Origin: Candidatus Binatia bacterium | GTDB taxonomy: Bacteria > Desulfobacterota > Binatia > UBA9968 > JAJDTQ01 | NCBI GenBank assembly: GCA_022824205.1 | Contig: JAJEAI010000064.1 | Location: 1 to 55,803 of the forward strand | Direction of reading: 5' to 3' | DNA: 55,803 nt | Part shown: positions 27,025 through 35,905 of the stretch, piece by piece | Layout of the letters: the number at the start of each line of letters is the position of its first letter | Numbering within the stretch: the first letter of the stretch is position 1 | Translations under genes and position numbers: made by a program | Notes under the pieces: model-generated | The model's input: the letters and a program-made list of their open reading frames with translations, nothing else | Told to the model about the DNA's origin: nothing | Databases searched by the model: none

Positions 27025-27108
27025 TGCCGGGAGCCGGACTTGAACCGGCACGGGCTTGCGCCCGCGGAATTTTAAGTCCCGCGTGTCTACCCATTCCACC
27101 ATCCCGGC
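27025..27108 (-). tRNA. tRNA-Leu (anticodon UAA)
   Basis: 84 bases. Acceptor arms GCCGGGA and TCCCGGC pair fully. The anticodon loop is CTTAAAA on stem GGGA/TTCC, giving UAA. A long class II variable arm (GGGCGCAAGCCCG) and the T-arm with GTTCAAG are present. The CCA end is not encoded. Confidence 0.95.
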
Positions 27109-27118
27109 GCAAGCCATT

Positions 27119-27147
27119 TCCATAACTTAGCGCCCTTTTTTCGTCAA
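27119..27147 (-). promoter_or_regulatory. Candidate promoter for tRNA-Leu
   Basis: Minus strand TTGACG (27142-27147), 17 bases, TATGGA (27119-27124), about 10 bases upstream of the tRNA 5' end. Confidence 0.45.
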
Positions 27148-27175
27148 CCAAACCCGGCCCGGCCCGCACACCCCG

Positions 27176-28945
27176 TCAGGACTCCTGCCGCTGGTTCATG
27201 CGTGCCACCAGCCAGCGCCCGCCCACCGTCAGCACGGCCAGGGCGACGATCAACAATACCCCCAGCGCCGAGGTCTGGCCCGGATCGCCGTCCTCCCAGG
27301 TGCGCCACATGATCACGGACAGCACCCAGTTCTCGCGCGTCGCCAGGATCAGCGGCACAGAGAAGTTCCGCAGGGAGTGGGAGGCCACCCAGATCCAGCC
27401 GCCGATGAACGCCGGCAGCACCAGCGGCAGCACGATGCGCCGCATGAGGGTGAGCCACCGCGCACCCGACACGTGGCTGGCCTCCTCCAGCTCCACGTGC
27501 ACCTGGGCCAGCGCGCCGCTCATGGCGCGGCCGCCGAAGGCTATGTAGCTCACGGTGAGCCCCAGGACGATGATCCACACGGTGCCGTAGAGTCCCAGCC
27601 CGTCGAGGGGCGGCTGGAGATAGAGGAACATGAACGCCAGGGCGATGATCACGCCGGGGAGCGCGTGCGGCAGGAACGTCACCGCGTCGAGGACCGTCCG
27701 TCCCCGGAAGCGCTTGCGGATGACGACCCACGCGACCACCAGGGAAAGCAGCATGGTCAGCGTGGCCGCTCCCAGGGCCACCACGATGGTGTTGCGCGTA
27801 GCGTCCCAGACGTCGCTGTCGGTGAGGATGTCCCGGTAGTGTTGCAGCGACAGGTCGGGCAAGAGATCCCAGGAAGGCGTCATGTACACCGGCAGCAGCG
27901 AGCTCCAGAGCAGCACGAAGCTGGGGGCCGCGATGGTCAGGGCGAAGTACAGGAGGAAGGCGCCGAACGCGACATGGCGCCATCTCCCCAGGGGCATGAG
28001 CCGGGGCCGGTAGCCCTTGCCGGTGATGGTGACGAAGCGTCCCTCCTGCCGCATGGCGTACCGGTAGCCGTACACCAGCAGGATGCTGACCAGCAGGAAA
28101 CTCGCTCCCAGGGCCGCGGACAGGCCGAACTCGGGGGGCGTGTACCGCTGCGTCGTGAAATAGATGTAGGTGGGAAACACGTGGATCCGCGCGGGCAGTC
28201 CGATGATCAGGGGAATTTCCAGCGACTCCAGGTGGGTCATGAAGCTGTACATGGTGGCGCCCAGGACCGCCGGGGTCAGCAGCGGCAGGAAGATGCCGAA
28301 GAACGTCCTGCGGCCGGAAGCGCCGGCCACCCGCGCCGCCTCCTCCAGGCTCGGGTCCATGGCCCTGAACGCCCCCACCATGATCAGGAACGTGGTGGTG
28401 ACGCCCCGCAGTCCCTCCAGCAGGACCATGCCCCAGAGACTGTAGATGTTCAGCGGCCCGCTCGTCGCCTCTATCCCGAACAGGCTCAGCGCGTCGCGCA
28501 TCCAGACGTTGAAGAGGCCGATGCGGGGCGACAGCAGAAAGGTCCAGGAGACCGCGAACAGCAGTCCGGGTATGGCCATGGGCACCAGTATCAGGCCCCA
28601 TGCCACGTTGCGGAACGGCATGTCCGTCCGTTCCGTGAGGAACGCGAACACCGTCGCCAGACCCACGGAGATGGCCGTGCTGAACACCGCCAGCAAGGCC
28701 GTGTTGAAGAACATGGAATAGGTCTGCGGCGTGGAATAGGCGCTGGCGTAGTGATCGAGGGTGAAGCCGCCGGGATCCCACGGGTTGCCGAGGCGGAAGC
28801 TGAAGACGATGAGCGTGGCAACGGGAACGAGCACGAGCCAGAGGATCAGCAGGACCGCCAACACCACCACGAGGTGCTCGCGCGCCCAACCGAGCCACGC
28901 CGCCGGGGCGCCGAAAACGGATGATCTTGCGGATGCCGCCGTCAT
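27176..28945 (-). CDS. Iron-type ABC transporter permease, two fused membrane domains
   Basis: 589 residues, about 12 hydrophobic segments in two homologous halves, as in FbpB/ThiP-type permeases. Each half has its own coupling loop: EEAARVAGASGRRTFFGIFLP near residue 215 and EEASHVSGARWLTLMRRIVLP near 505. The binding protein gene of the same family is at 30152-31240 on the same strand, with an inverted hydrolase gene and a repeat cluster between. The expected ATPase gene is not in this window. The substrate may be iron, thiamine or another cation or small organic; sequence alone does not decide. Confidence 0.87.
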   Translation of the reverse strand: MTAASARSSVFGAPAAWLGWAREHLVVVLAVLLILWLVLVPVATLIVFSFRLGNPWDPGGFTLDHYASAYSTPQTYSMFFNTALLAVFSTAISVGLATVFAFLTERTDMPFRNVAWGLILVPMAIPGLLFAVSWTFLLSPRIGLFNVWMRDALSLFGIEATSGPLNIYSLWGMVLLEGLRGVTTTFLIMVGAFRAMDPSLEEAARVAGASGRRTFFGIFLPLLTPAVLGATMYSFMTHLESLEIPLIIGLPARIHVFPTYIYFTTQRYTPPEFGLSAALGASFLLVSILLVYGYRYAMRQEGRFVTITGKGYRPRLMPLGRWRHVAFGAFLLYFALTIAAPSFVLLWSSLLPVYMTPSWDLLPDLSLQHYRDILTDSDVWDATRNTIVVALGAATLTMLLSLVVAWVVIRKRFRGRTVLDAVTFLPHALPGVIIALAFMFLYLQPPLDGLGLYGTVWIIVLGLTVSYIAFGGRAMSGALAQVHVELEEASHVSGARWLTLMRRIVLPLVLPAFIGGWIWVASHSLRNFSVPLILATRENWVLSVIMWRTWEDGDPGQTSALGVLLIVALAVLTVGGRWLVARMNQRQES

Positions 28946-29059
28946 CTCGACCTCACCTTTTCAGCGATCGTTCATTGGTGTATGGGTCTCGCAGGGCTTC
29001 TACTACGACCGGAGAGCGACGTTCAAGGGACTCGCCCGGGAGCACTCGGAGAAGTTGTC

Positions 29060-29869
29060 ATGACCAACGAACACCGATACCTGGAAGTCGACGGGCTCAG
29101 GACGTTCTACTGGACCGCGGGAAGCGGCCACCCGGTGGTCATGATCCATGGGGGCGCGCCCGGGGTGTGCTCCCTGGTCGCCTGGAAGTTGAACATGGAG
29201 CCGCTGGCCGCCTCGGGGCTGTGCCTGTACGCGTTCGACCAGGCCGGGTTCGGAAACACCGACAACCCCACGGACTACTCCATGGACTACCGGGTGACCC
29301 ACGCGCGGAAGTTCATCGACGCCCTGGGGCTGGAACGCTTCCATCTCCTCGGCAATTCCATGGGCGCCTACATCGCCGCCAGGATCGCGCTGGAAGACCC
29401 GCGGGCGGAGCGTCTGGTCCTCATCTCCAGCGGCACGCTGTCGCCGCCGGGATCGGCCGCGGCCGTGGCCCAGGGCAAGAAACACTCCCAGGAACTGCGG
29501 GAATACACCCCCACGCTGGAGAACATGCGGGCGGTGACCCTGAAGACTCTGTACAAGAGTGAACTGGTGACCGATGAGCTGGTGGCGCAACGTTATGAAA
29601 TGAGCACGGGACCGCGTTTCGAGGCCATGGTGAAGCGGTGGGACGCGCCGCCCTGGAAGCCCGTGGGAGAACGCCTGTCGGAGATCCGGAACCGGACGCT
29701 GCTCATCTGGGGAAAGAACGACCGGGGCGTGGCGCTGGAAAGGGGGTTGCTGCTGTTCGAGGCCCTTCCAGACGCCGAACTCCACGTCTTCAACCACTGC
29801 GGCCACTGGGCCTTCTGGGACCAGGCGGACCGGTTCAACCGGCTCGTCGGCGACTTCCTGGGCGGATAG
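29060..29869 (+). CDS. Alpha/beta hydrolase (C-C hydrolase type)
   Basis: 269 residues. Catalytic triad by pattern: nucleophile Ser in LLGNSMGAY (near residue 104), Asp in IWGKNDRGV, His in NHCGHWAF. The oxyanion region is HGGAPGV. The pattern G-N-S-M-G and the C-terminal GHW resemble meta-cleavage-product hydrolases (MhpC/BphD group), which would fit the aromatic-oxidation genes in the region. The frame is open from 28982; ATG 29060 is chosen because relatives start at about this point (EHRYLEVDGLRTFY). It lies inverted between the ABC permease and binding-protein genes. Confidence 0.8.
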   Translation: MTNEHRYLEVDGLRTFYWTAGSGHPVVMIHGGAPGVCSLVAWKLNMEPLAASGLCLYAFDQAGFGNTDNPTDYSMDYRVTHARKFIDALGLERFHLLGNSMGAYIAARIALEDPRAERLVLISSGTLSPPGSAAAVAQGKKHSQELREYTPTLENMRAVTLKTLYKSELVTDELVAQRYEMSTGPRFEAMVKRWDAPPWKPVGERLSEIRNRTLLIWGKNDRGVALERGLLLFEALPDAELHVFNHCGHWAFWDQADRFNRLVGDFLGG

Positions 29870-29910
29870 CCGTACGGCCCTCCCCGGTCGTTTCCGCTGC
29901 CACCGTCATT

Positions 29911-30116
29911 CCCACTACGCACCGTCATTCCCGCCACCACCGTCATTCCCGCCACCACCGTCATTCCCGCGAAAGCGGGAATCCAGGGGTGGTGGTGTGG
30001 CGGCTCCATTGCCCGACCCCGCCCCGCCTGGATTCCCGCTTCCGCGGGAATGACGGAGGGGAGTCGCGGGAATGACGGTGGGGAGTCGCGGGAATGACGG
30101 AGCGGGAGCACCGGAA
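29911..30116. repeat. Cluster of REP/BIME-type palindromic repeats
   Basis: Three near-identical CACCGTCATTCCCGCCAC units in tandem, a full two-hairpin element (GCGAAAGCGGGAATCCAGG ... GCCTGGATTCCCGCTTCC), then short GTCGCGGGAATGACGG units. The stretch 29870-30151 contains no gene. It lies between convergent genes and may end both transcripts. Confidence 0.8.
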
Positions 30117-30151
30117 TGACGGAGGAGTGCCCCGACCAGCGGTTGCCGACC

Positions 30152-31240
30152 CTATTTCTTCTTCTTGGCCGCGGGGAGTCCCAGCATCTCCTGGAACTCG
30201 CGGTTGTACTCGTCCCACTTGAGCGCGCACTTGGCGCCGCAGATGGCGATGTACTTGCCTTTGGCCAGGGGATACTTCTTGGATATCGGATCCCAGGGGA
30301 ACCCGCGGTAGGCGTAGTTCTCCAGGACTTCCTGGCCGCCGGTGGAGATCCACACCGCCCAGAGCTGGGTCGTGGCCGGCGTCCGCGACCACTTGGCCAC
30401 GTAGAGCCGGGTCCCGATCTCCAGCGGAACCGGATCGGGGAGCACGAATTTCAGGTTCTTCACTCCCCGGTCGATCATGCGGTTGGCGGTATGGTAGTTG
30501 ACCGCGCAAGCCACCGGGAACTCTCCGGAAGCCACCCTGCGCAGTATCGTTCCCTGCCCTCGCGCCGGCACGACGTCGTTGGCGACCAGTGCCTTGAGCC
30601 ACTGGAGATGCTTCTCGCGCGTCTTGGGATCATGCTGGAACGCTTGCAGCTTGTTGCGCGTGTCGACGAGGACCTTCCCCTTCCACATGGGATCGGCGCA
30701 TGCCTCCCAGGTCGTGGGCTCCTTGCCCTTGGGCACCAGCGTGGGATTGTAGGCATTGCCCCTGGCATTGCCCGTGGTGGACAGGAAGTTGCCCTCTGGA
30801 TCCATTCCCCGTGGATCCAACCTGGGCCAACCGGCCGGGACATGCTTCGCGAGCTCCTCGTAGCTGAACGGAGGCTTCACGAACGCGCCCTCCTTCCAGT
30901 ACTGGGCCTGGAACTCGCTGGCGATGTGCATGATGTCGTAGGGCGGGTTCTTTCCCTGCTTGAACTGGATGAGGAACTGTCCGAACGGTCCGATGCCCAC
31001 CTCGCGCTTGTAGGAGATCTCCTTGATGAACGGGTAGGCCTTGCTGAAGGCCGGCAGCACGTTCTTGGTGTCCGGCTTGGGCCAGTCCAGGGACATGCGG
31101 AGCTTGCCGCCGGTCTTGGCCATCTCCGCCTTGGACGCGGCCACGAGCTGCTCGTAGGCGTTGCCCGCGCCGAAGGCTGATTGCGCCGCGAAGAGAAAGA
31201 GCCCGACCGTCATGAACGCGCACAGCTTGCGTATCTTCAT
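30152..31240 (-). CDS. ABC transporter substrate-binding protein (family 1, iron type)
   Basis: 362 residues. Signal peptide MKIRKLCAFMTVGLFLFAAQSAFG, cleaved near AFG-AGNAYE. The body has YDIMHIASEF, WEACADPMWKGKVLVDTRN and a C-terminal WAVWISTGGQEVLENYAYRG, the pattern of FbpA-like extracellular binding proteins. It ends in AAKKKK. It should feed the fused permease at 27176-28945. The start is clear from the signal peptide and the GGGGAAACG just upstream. The cupin and Rieske genes upstream on the same strand may share its transcript. Confidence 0.83.
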   Translation of the reverse strand: MKIRKLCAFMTVGLFLFAAQSAFGAGNAYEQLVAASKAEMAKTGGKLRMSLDWPKPDTKNVLPAFSKAYPFIKEISYKREVGIGPFGQFLIQFKQGKNPPYDIMHIASEFQAQYWKEGAFVKPPFSYEELAKHVPAGWPRLDPRGMDPEGNFLSTTGNARGNAYNPTLVPKGKEPTTWEACADPMWKGKVLVDTRNKLQAFQHDPKTREKHLQWLKALVANDVVPARGQGTILRRVASGEFPVACAVNYHTANRMIDRGVKNLKFVLPDPVPLEIGTRLYVAKWSRTPATTQLWAVWISTGGQEVLENYAYRGFPWDPISKKYPLAKGKYIAICGAKCALKWDEYNREFQEMLGLPAAKKKK

Positions 31241-31283
31241 CGTCGTTTCCCCTTTCCTGTTGCCCTGTTACTGTCCTGTCCGC

Positions 31284-31601
31284 TCACTTCTGGAACGCTT
31301 CTGCATAGCGCAGCACCTTGACGCCCTTGGGCGCGCGCGTGGGACCGTAGGGAGTGCCCCCCTCGATGAACACGCACGAGCCCGCGGTATACAAGGTGTC
31401 GCCGATCTCCACCTCCCCTTCGAGCACGTAGAACATCTCGTTGAACGGATGGCTGTGCACGGGAATGTCGGTGTCCGGACCCCAGTGCCGGATCATGATG
31501 GACGGGCCGGCGCCCTGCTCGTCGCGGTAGAGATACTTCGTTTCTCCCCGCGCGGTCCTGACCATCTCGGCGCTTTTCTCGTTGACGTGGTGGACGGCCA
31601 T
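31284..31601 (-). CDS. Small cupin-domain protein
   Basis: 105 residues. One cupin barrel: metal-site motif 1 is PVHSHPFNEMFYVLEGEVEIG (His, His, Glu), and motif 2 is GSCVFIEGGTPYGP, which lacks the usual second His. The ATG at 31601 follows GGGAGAGAGGGAAG; the frame remains open to 31673, inside the Rieske gene. It lies 20 bases after the Rieske stop, so it is probably co-transcribed and might be an isomerase, a dioxygenase-like accessory enzyme or a sensor. Function is not determined. Confidence 0.75.
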   Translation of the reverse strand: MAVHHVNEKSAEMVRTARGETKYLYRDEQGAGPSIMIRHWGPDTDIPVHSHPFNEMFYVLEGEVEIGDTLYTAGSCVFIEGGTPYGPTRAPKGVKVLRYAEAFQK

Positions 31602-31621
31602 CTTCCCTCTCTCCCGCTCGA

Positions 31622-32842
31622 CTACGATGACACCGAGCCCTCGATCTCCTGTCGTTCGGCCTCGGAAACCCATCGTTCGTAGGCCGTGATGAACACCGTC
31701 CGATTCTTTGCGGGGTCGCGAATGACATTCTTGGGATCACGCCCGAGCCGGACGTTCTCCATCTCCCGCAGGTACATGTTGCGCAGGCGGATGATGCCGT
31801 CGTCGATGGTGGGTCCGAGGTTCTCGTTCTCCCGGTCCACCCGCGGCCCCAGGCTGTCCACCACCATGCCGTCCTCGATGAAATGGAGCGGCGGGATCTC
31901 GTAGCCGAGCACCGGATTGTCCGAGTCCCGGTATTCCTTGTAGGGCTCGATGAAATCCTTGGGCGGCTTCCAGCGCTTGCTGAACGGGTCGCCCTCATAC
32001 TTGCCGGGATTGTCCGCGGGCTTGAAGCGCACGCGCATGAGCAGCGTGTGGGTGTCGTCGATGGGCACGCTCCAGCGCGCCGCCGATACCGGCGTGCCGC
32101 CGGAAGGACCCTTGAGATAGCGTCCACCGCTGCCGCCGCAGCTTATGCCCGGCATCAGCAGGTGATGCTCGCGGTAGTTGAACTCACCGGCTTTCTCCGC
32201 CTTGCGGTAGGCCTTGTAGACCAGCCCCCACTCGGTATCCTCGAATCCCAGGTCGGGCTCGGTGCTGGCGATGTCCGGCCACGCCCCGCCGTGGGTGAAG
32301 CTCGGGTGCACGGGGTCGAGACCGTTCTCCACGCACTGGAGCCAGTTGCAGTCCTGCAGCCCCTGCACGGTCACGTAGGTCTCGCCGTCGCCGACGAGGA
32401 AATCATAACGGGGCAGGAGCGGAGCCGGGTCTGGTCCAAAATACGCGAACACGAGCCCGCCCAGTTCCTCCACCGGATAGGCGAGCTGGCGGATGCCGTC
32501 CTTGAGCGTGCTCTCCGGCGGCTCGCCCGGGGTCTGCAGGAGGCGGCCCTCGACGTCGTAGAGCCACCCGTGATACCGGCAGCGCAGACCGCCCGCCTCC
32601 ACGTCGCCGAGACAGAGGTTCGCGCGCCGGTGAGCGCAGTACGCCCCCAGCACCCCGGCCCGGCCCTTGCCGTCCCGGAAGAGCACCAGATCCTCGCCCA
32701 TCACCCGGATGAACGTGGGTTTGTCCTTGAGGTGCGCGGAGATGCCCACCGGCCACCAGTAGCGCCGGAGCAGTTCTCCCATGGGTGTGCCGCGCCCGGT
32801 CTGAGTGAGAAGCGCATTCTCCTCCCGCGTCGTCATCGCCAT
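31622..32842 (-). CDS. Rieske non-haem iron oxygenase, alpha subunit (second copy)
   Basis: 406 residues. Rieske ligands Cys69-x-His71 (CAHRR) and Cys88-x2-His91 (CRYHGW). The mononuclear iron site is ENGLDPVHPSFTH, with His179 and His184. It is only moderately similar to the oxygenase at 17340, so the two probably have different substrates. The first residues read MAMTTREENALLTQTGRGTPMGELLRRYW, a standard start for this family. It is the first gene of a set with the cupin and the ABC binding protein. No reductase component is seen. Confidence 0.87.
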   Translation of the reverse strand: MAMTTREENALLTQTGRGTPMGELLRRYWWPVGISAHLKDKPTFIRVMGEDLVLFRDGKGRAGVLGAYCAHRRANLCLGDVEAGGLRCRYHGWLYDVEGRLLQTPGEPPESTLKDGIRQLAYPVEELGGLVFAYFGPDPAPLLPRYDFLVGDGETYVTVQGLQDCNWLQCVENGLDPVHPSFTHGGAWPDIASTEPDLGFEDTEWGLVYKAYRKAEKAGEFNYREHHLLMPGISCGGSGGRYLKGPSGGTPVSAARWSVPIDDTHTLLMRVRFKPADNPGKYEGDPFSKRWKPPKDFIEPYKEYRDSDNPVLGYEIPPLHFIEDGMVVDSLGPRVDRENENLGPTIDDGIIRLRNMYLREMENVRLGRDPKNVIRDPAKNRTVFITAYERWVSEAERQEIEGSVSS

Positions 32843-32927
32843 AATGAGCGCCTCCCGTCCCGGTCACGTCTTGGTTCGGACTCGATTCACCTATAGGACA
32901 CCTGTTCGCCGCGCGTCAAGGGAGTCG

Positions 32928-35872
32928 TTATTGAATGGAACCGACGTGGCAGGATGTCGTACCGTCCTCGTGGTAAATGGTACTGTCGGATCCGTCGCTC
33001 TTGGTGCTCCTTGTGCACTTGCCATTGCTGTACGTCCGAGTCCGACCGTCCGGATAGGACACTATTCCGTTCCAGAAGGAACCGTTGCGCCACTCGCCTT
33101 CACGGCCGCCGCCGTTCGCCCAGGTTTCCGTTCCCTGACCATGTCTTCGACCGTCACGATAGCTTCCTTCGAAACGGTCGCCGTTATCCTCGATTATCGT
33201 CACCTGTCCGGTCCAGAACGAGCCACCCTCCCATTCACCGACATAGTGTGAACCGTTCGGATGGGTCTCTGTTCCCTGGCCATGCCTGACGCCACCTCTC
33301 CAGCCCCCTTGGTAGCTATAGCCGTCGGGACTGGTCAGAGTTCCTATCCCATGCTGATAGCCTTCGCGCCATCCACCGGAGTAGCGAGAGCCTGCCGGCA
33401 GCCATCCAATGAGTCCGTAGCTATGTCTCCGATAGTAGATCTGGGTTCCCTGACCATGACTGACGTTATCTTGCCATTCACCCTCATAGCGCCACACCCC
33501 CGCATACGTCGCTGTTCCCCGGCCGTGACGGCGGCCGTGGCGCCACTGGCCTTCGTAACGGTGATCGCCGTCGGTCTCGGTTCCCTGGCCGTGTCTCAGA
33601 CCATCCAGAAGCTCGCCCTCGTATAGGACGGCATCCCAAACAGTGTGTGTACCTTGGCCCGACGCCCTTCCCTCTTTCCAATCACCTTCGTATCGAACGT
33701 TGGCGGCCGAGCCCACGTTAGCGCTACTAACGATACGAACCGCCACTCCCCGGCCGTGCGCCTTGCGTTCCCTGCACCCACCCGAATAACTGAACGGTGA
33801 ATACTCGGCCGCCCCCCAGATTCCGAGGTGGATCAGGGTGTCCATGTGAACGTGGCAGTCGACATTCTGCGCACGGATCCATTCGGAACCCAATTCCTCT
33901 TCCTCATCCTCGACGACCACCCGGAACGTGAAGTCTGTCGGAGCGAAGCGGGCATCCACGACGATGGCCTGCACCCGCAACGAATACTCGCCCTCAAGAT
34001 CGGACGGCGGGGCGAGCGTCAGGTTTTCAGCGGCGGCATCCATCCCCGCCCGGAGGAGGTTGGCGTGCGTACCGGACACAAGAACGAAGTACAGTTGCGG
34101 AGGGTCTGTGACGCCTTGCGAAAACCCGATGAAGTCCGCAAGACGTACCGTTGCCGTCTTGCCCGCCATGACTCTGATGACCAGGTCCTTCAGTGCGACG
34201 AGGCCCGCCTTTACGTTCGCCTGAAAGTCGAACGTCTTGGACCTGCCGTCGGCCGTGGTCACGGTTACCTGAAACCTGTACGCGCCGGACGCGTTCGAAT
34301 CAGCGGAAACCGTCAAGCTGCTGCCCGACAGTTGCAGCGTGACACCGCTCGGAGCCGCGCCGATGGCGAAGGTCAGTCGGGTGCCCTCCGGGTCCCGGAA
34401 GTAGCTCGCGAGGTCTATCGTTTCGCTCCCGCCCGCACCCAGATCCAGGCTCAAGAACTGCGTCGCTACGGGATGGGGCGCCCTGTTGAGGTTCACGCGA
34501 AACGCCTGCCCGGCGGACTGTCCGCCGGAGTCCGTGGCGGTCACATCGAGCGTGAGGAAGTCGCGGCTGCTCATGCTATCGAGGCTGTGGATCGTCAGGA
34601 CCCCGCTGGAAATGTCCCTCCGCCATCCCGTTCCACTGCTCTCCACGACTCGGCTGACGGCGAAGGTGAGTTCCTCCGGTTTCTCGTCCTTGAAGCAAGC
34701 GTTCAGGTCGAAGGTTGCCTGCTGTCCAGGGTCCACGGTCTTTTGGACCGTCGGGGCGCACACGCTCCTCGGAGGCTGATCCGGCGCCTCGATCAAGTTG
34801 ACGCGCAATACCTTGAAGGCCTTCGGCAGACCCGAGGCGCTCGCCGTGACCGTAAAGGTAACCGGTCCGGGCGTGAGGCCGTGGGCGGCCGATATTCTCA
34901 ATGCGTCCTGCTGCACGATGAACGTCACACCAGTCACGGAGAGACCGATCGAGAACGCGCGCCCGGTGCTTCCGGCCGGGAACTCGAAATGCTCTCCGAG
35001 ATGGAACGTGCCCCCGACCCCGCCGATCTCCACGTTGATGTCCGGTTTTCCTTGCAGGACGTTGATGACGGACCGGACGTTTTTCCCGATCCTCATAACA
35101 AAATCGTAGGCCTTGGATCCGTCTTGCAGCCTCCTCCTCAGATTGGAGTCCGAGGCGCGCACCCGGACGAAGATGTCACCGCCTTGGGCCGTGGCGCGCA
35201 GCCTTGCCTGGCTTGCGGTGGTGGCGGTATCGAGGACGTTGCCGAGGTTGTCCAGAAAGCGATCTCGACACCCGACTCCTCCGACGTCAGCGTGACGTCG
35301 ATCAACCTCGTATCGGTGATCCGTATCCGGAAATAATCCACGTCGTCCGGCGAATCGAGGTATCCCTCGACGAAGTCGCCGGATACGATCTCGCCCGCTC
35401 CCGCTCGCGTATCGGAATGGTCCGGAGGCAACACCGTCCGGTCCTCCACGGTCACCGTGAACCTCTGCGCGACGCCAAGGCCGTCATTGTCCTCGGCCGT
35501 CACCCTGATGATCGCAGTGCCCGGGCCGAACGCTTCCACGACAAGGGAGGCGGCGGCTCCCGTGCCCTCGAAGGTCACGTCGGCTACCAGCAAGTCGTTG
35601 GACTCTGCCCAGTAGAAAAGCGGATCGTTGTCCGGGTCCGAGAAGTACGTGCCGATGGCGCTCGACTCCCAACGAACCGTTCCGCCGGCACCGAGTGTCA
35701 GCGTGATGTCCTCGAAGGTGCCTGCGACCAGGGGAGCGCGGTTCTCGCGAGGCGGTATGATCATCGTCTCGTCGTCGCGTTCCCTGCCGCCCCCTCCGCA
35801 CGACCAAACCGCGACGCTGGCCACCAGGAGGATCGACAGCGCCCTCAGCATCAAATTCCAGTGCATCGTCAA
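32928..35872 (-). CDS. Surface lipoprotein with cadherin-like, PPC and MORN repeat domains; one frameshift
   Basis: Two frames (35872-35138 and 35162-32928) form one protein of about 980 residues. The N-terminus is a lipoprotein signal (LLVASVAVWSCGGGG). A cadherin-like/Ig domain follows (residues about 45-150), then a PPC-type beta domain (EGYLDSPDDVDYFRIRI). The frame breaks inside the PPC domain at a TTT run near 35243-35245; one extra T restores IAFLDNLGNVLDTA and the rest. Three or four more cadherin-like domains follow. The last 270 residues hold about eight MORN repeats (YEGDWKEGRASGQGT, YEGQWRHGRRHGRGT, YVGEWEGG and others). It begins 33 bases after the inverse autotransporter gene and is probably displayed at the cell surface. 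A single-base sequencing error is as likely as a real lesion. Confidence 0.7.
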
Positions 35873-35905
35873 AGCCTTTGTGTCGGAGGTAGAGTCAGTG
35901 GGTCG

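Noticed and set aside
29911..30116. Repeat cluster as a CRISPR array
   Set aside because: The units are palindromic, of unequal length, without regular spacers or cas genes, and the same units occur singly elsewhere.
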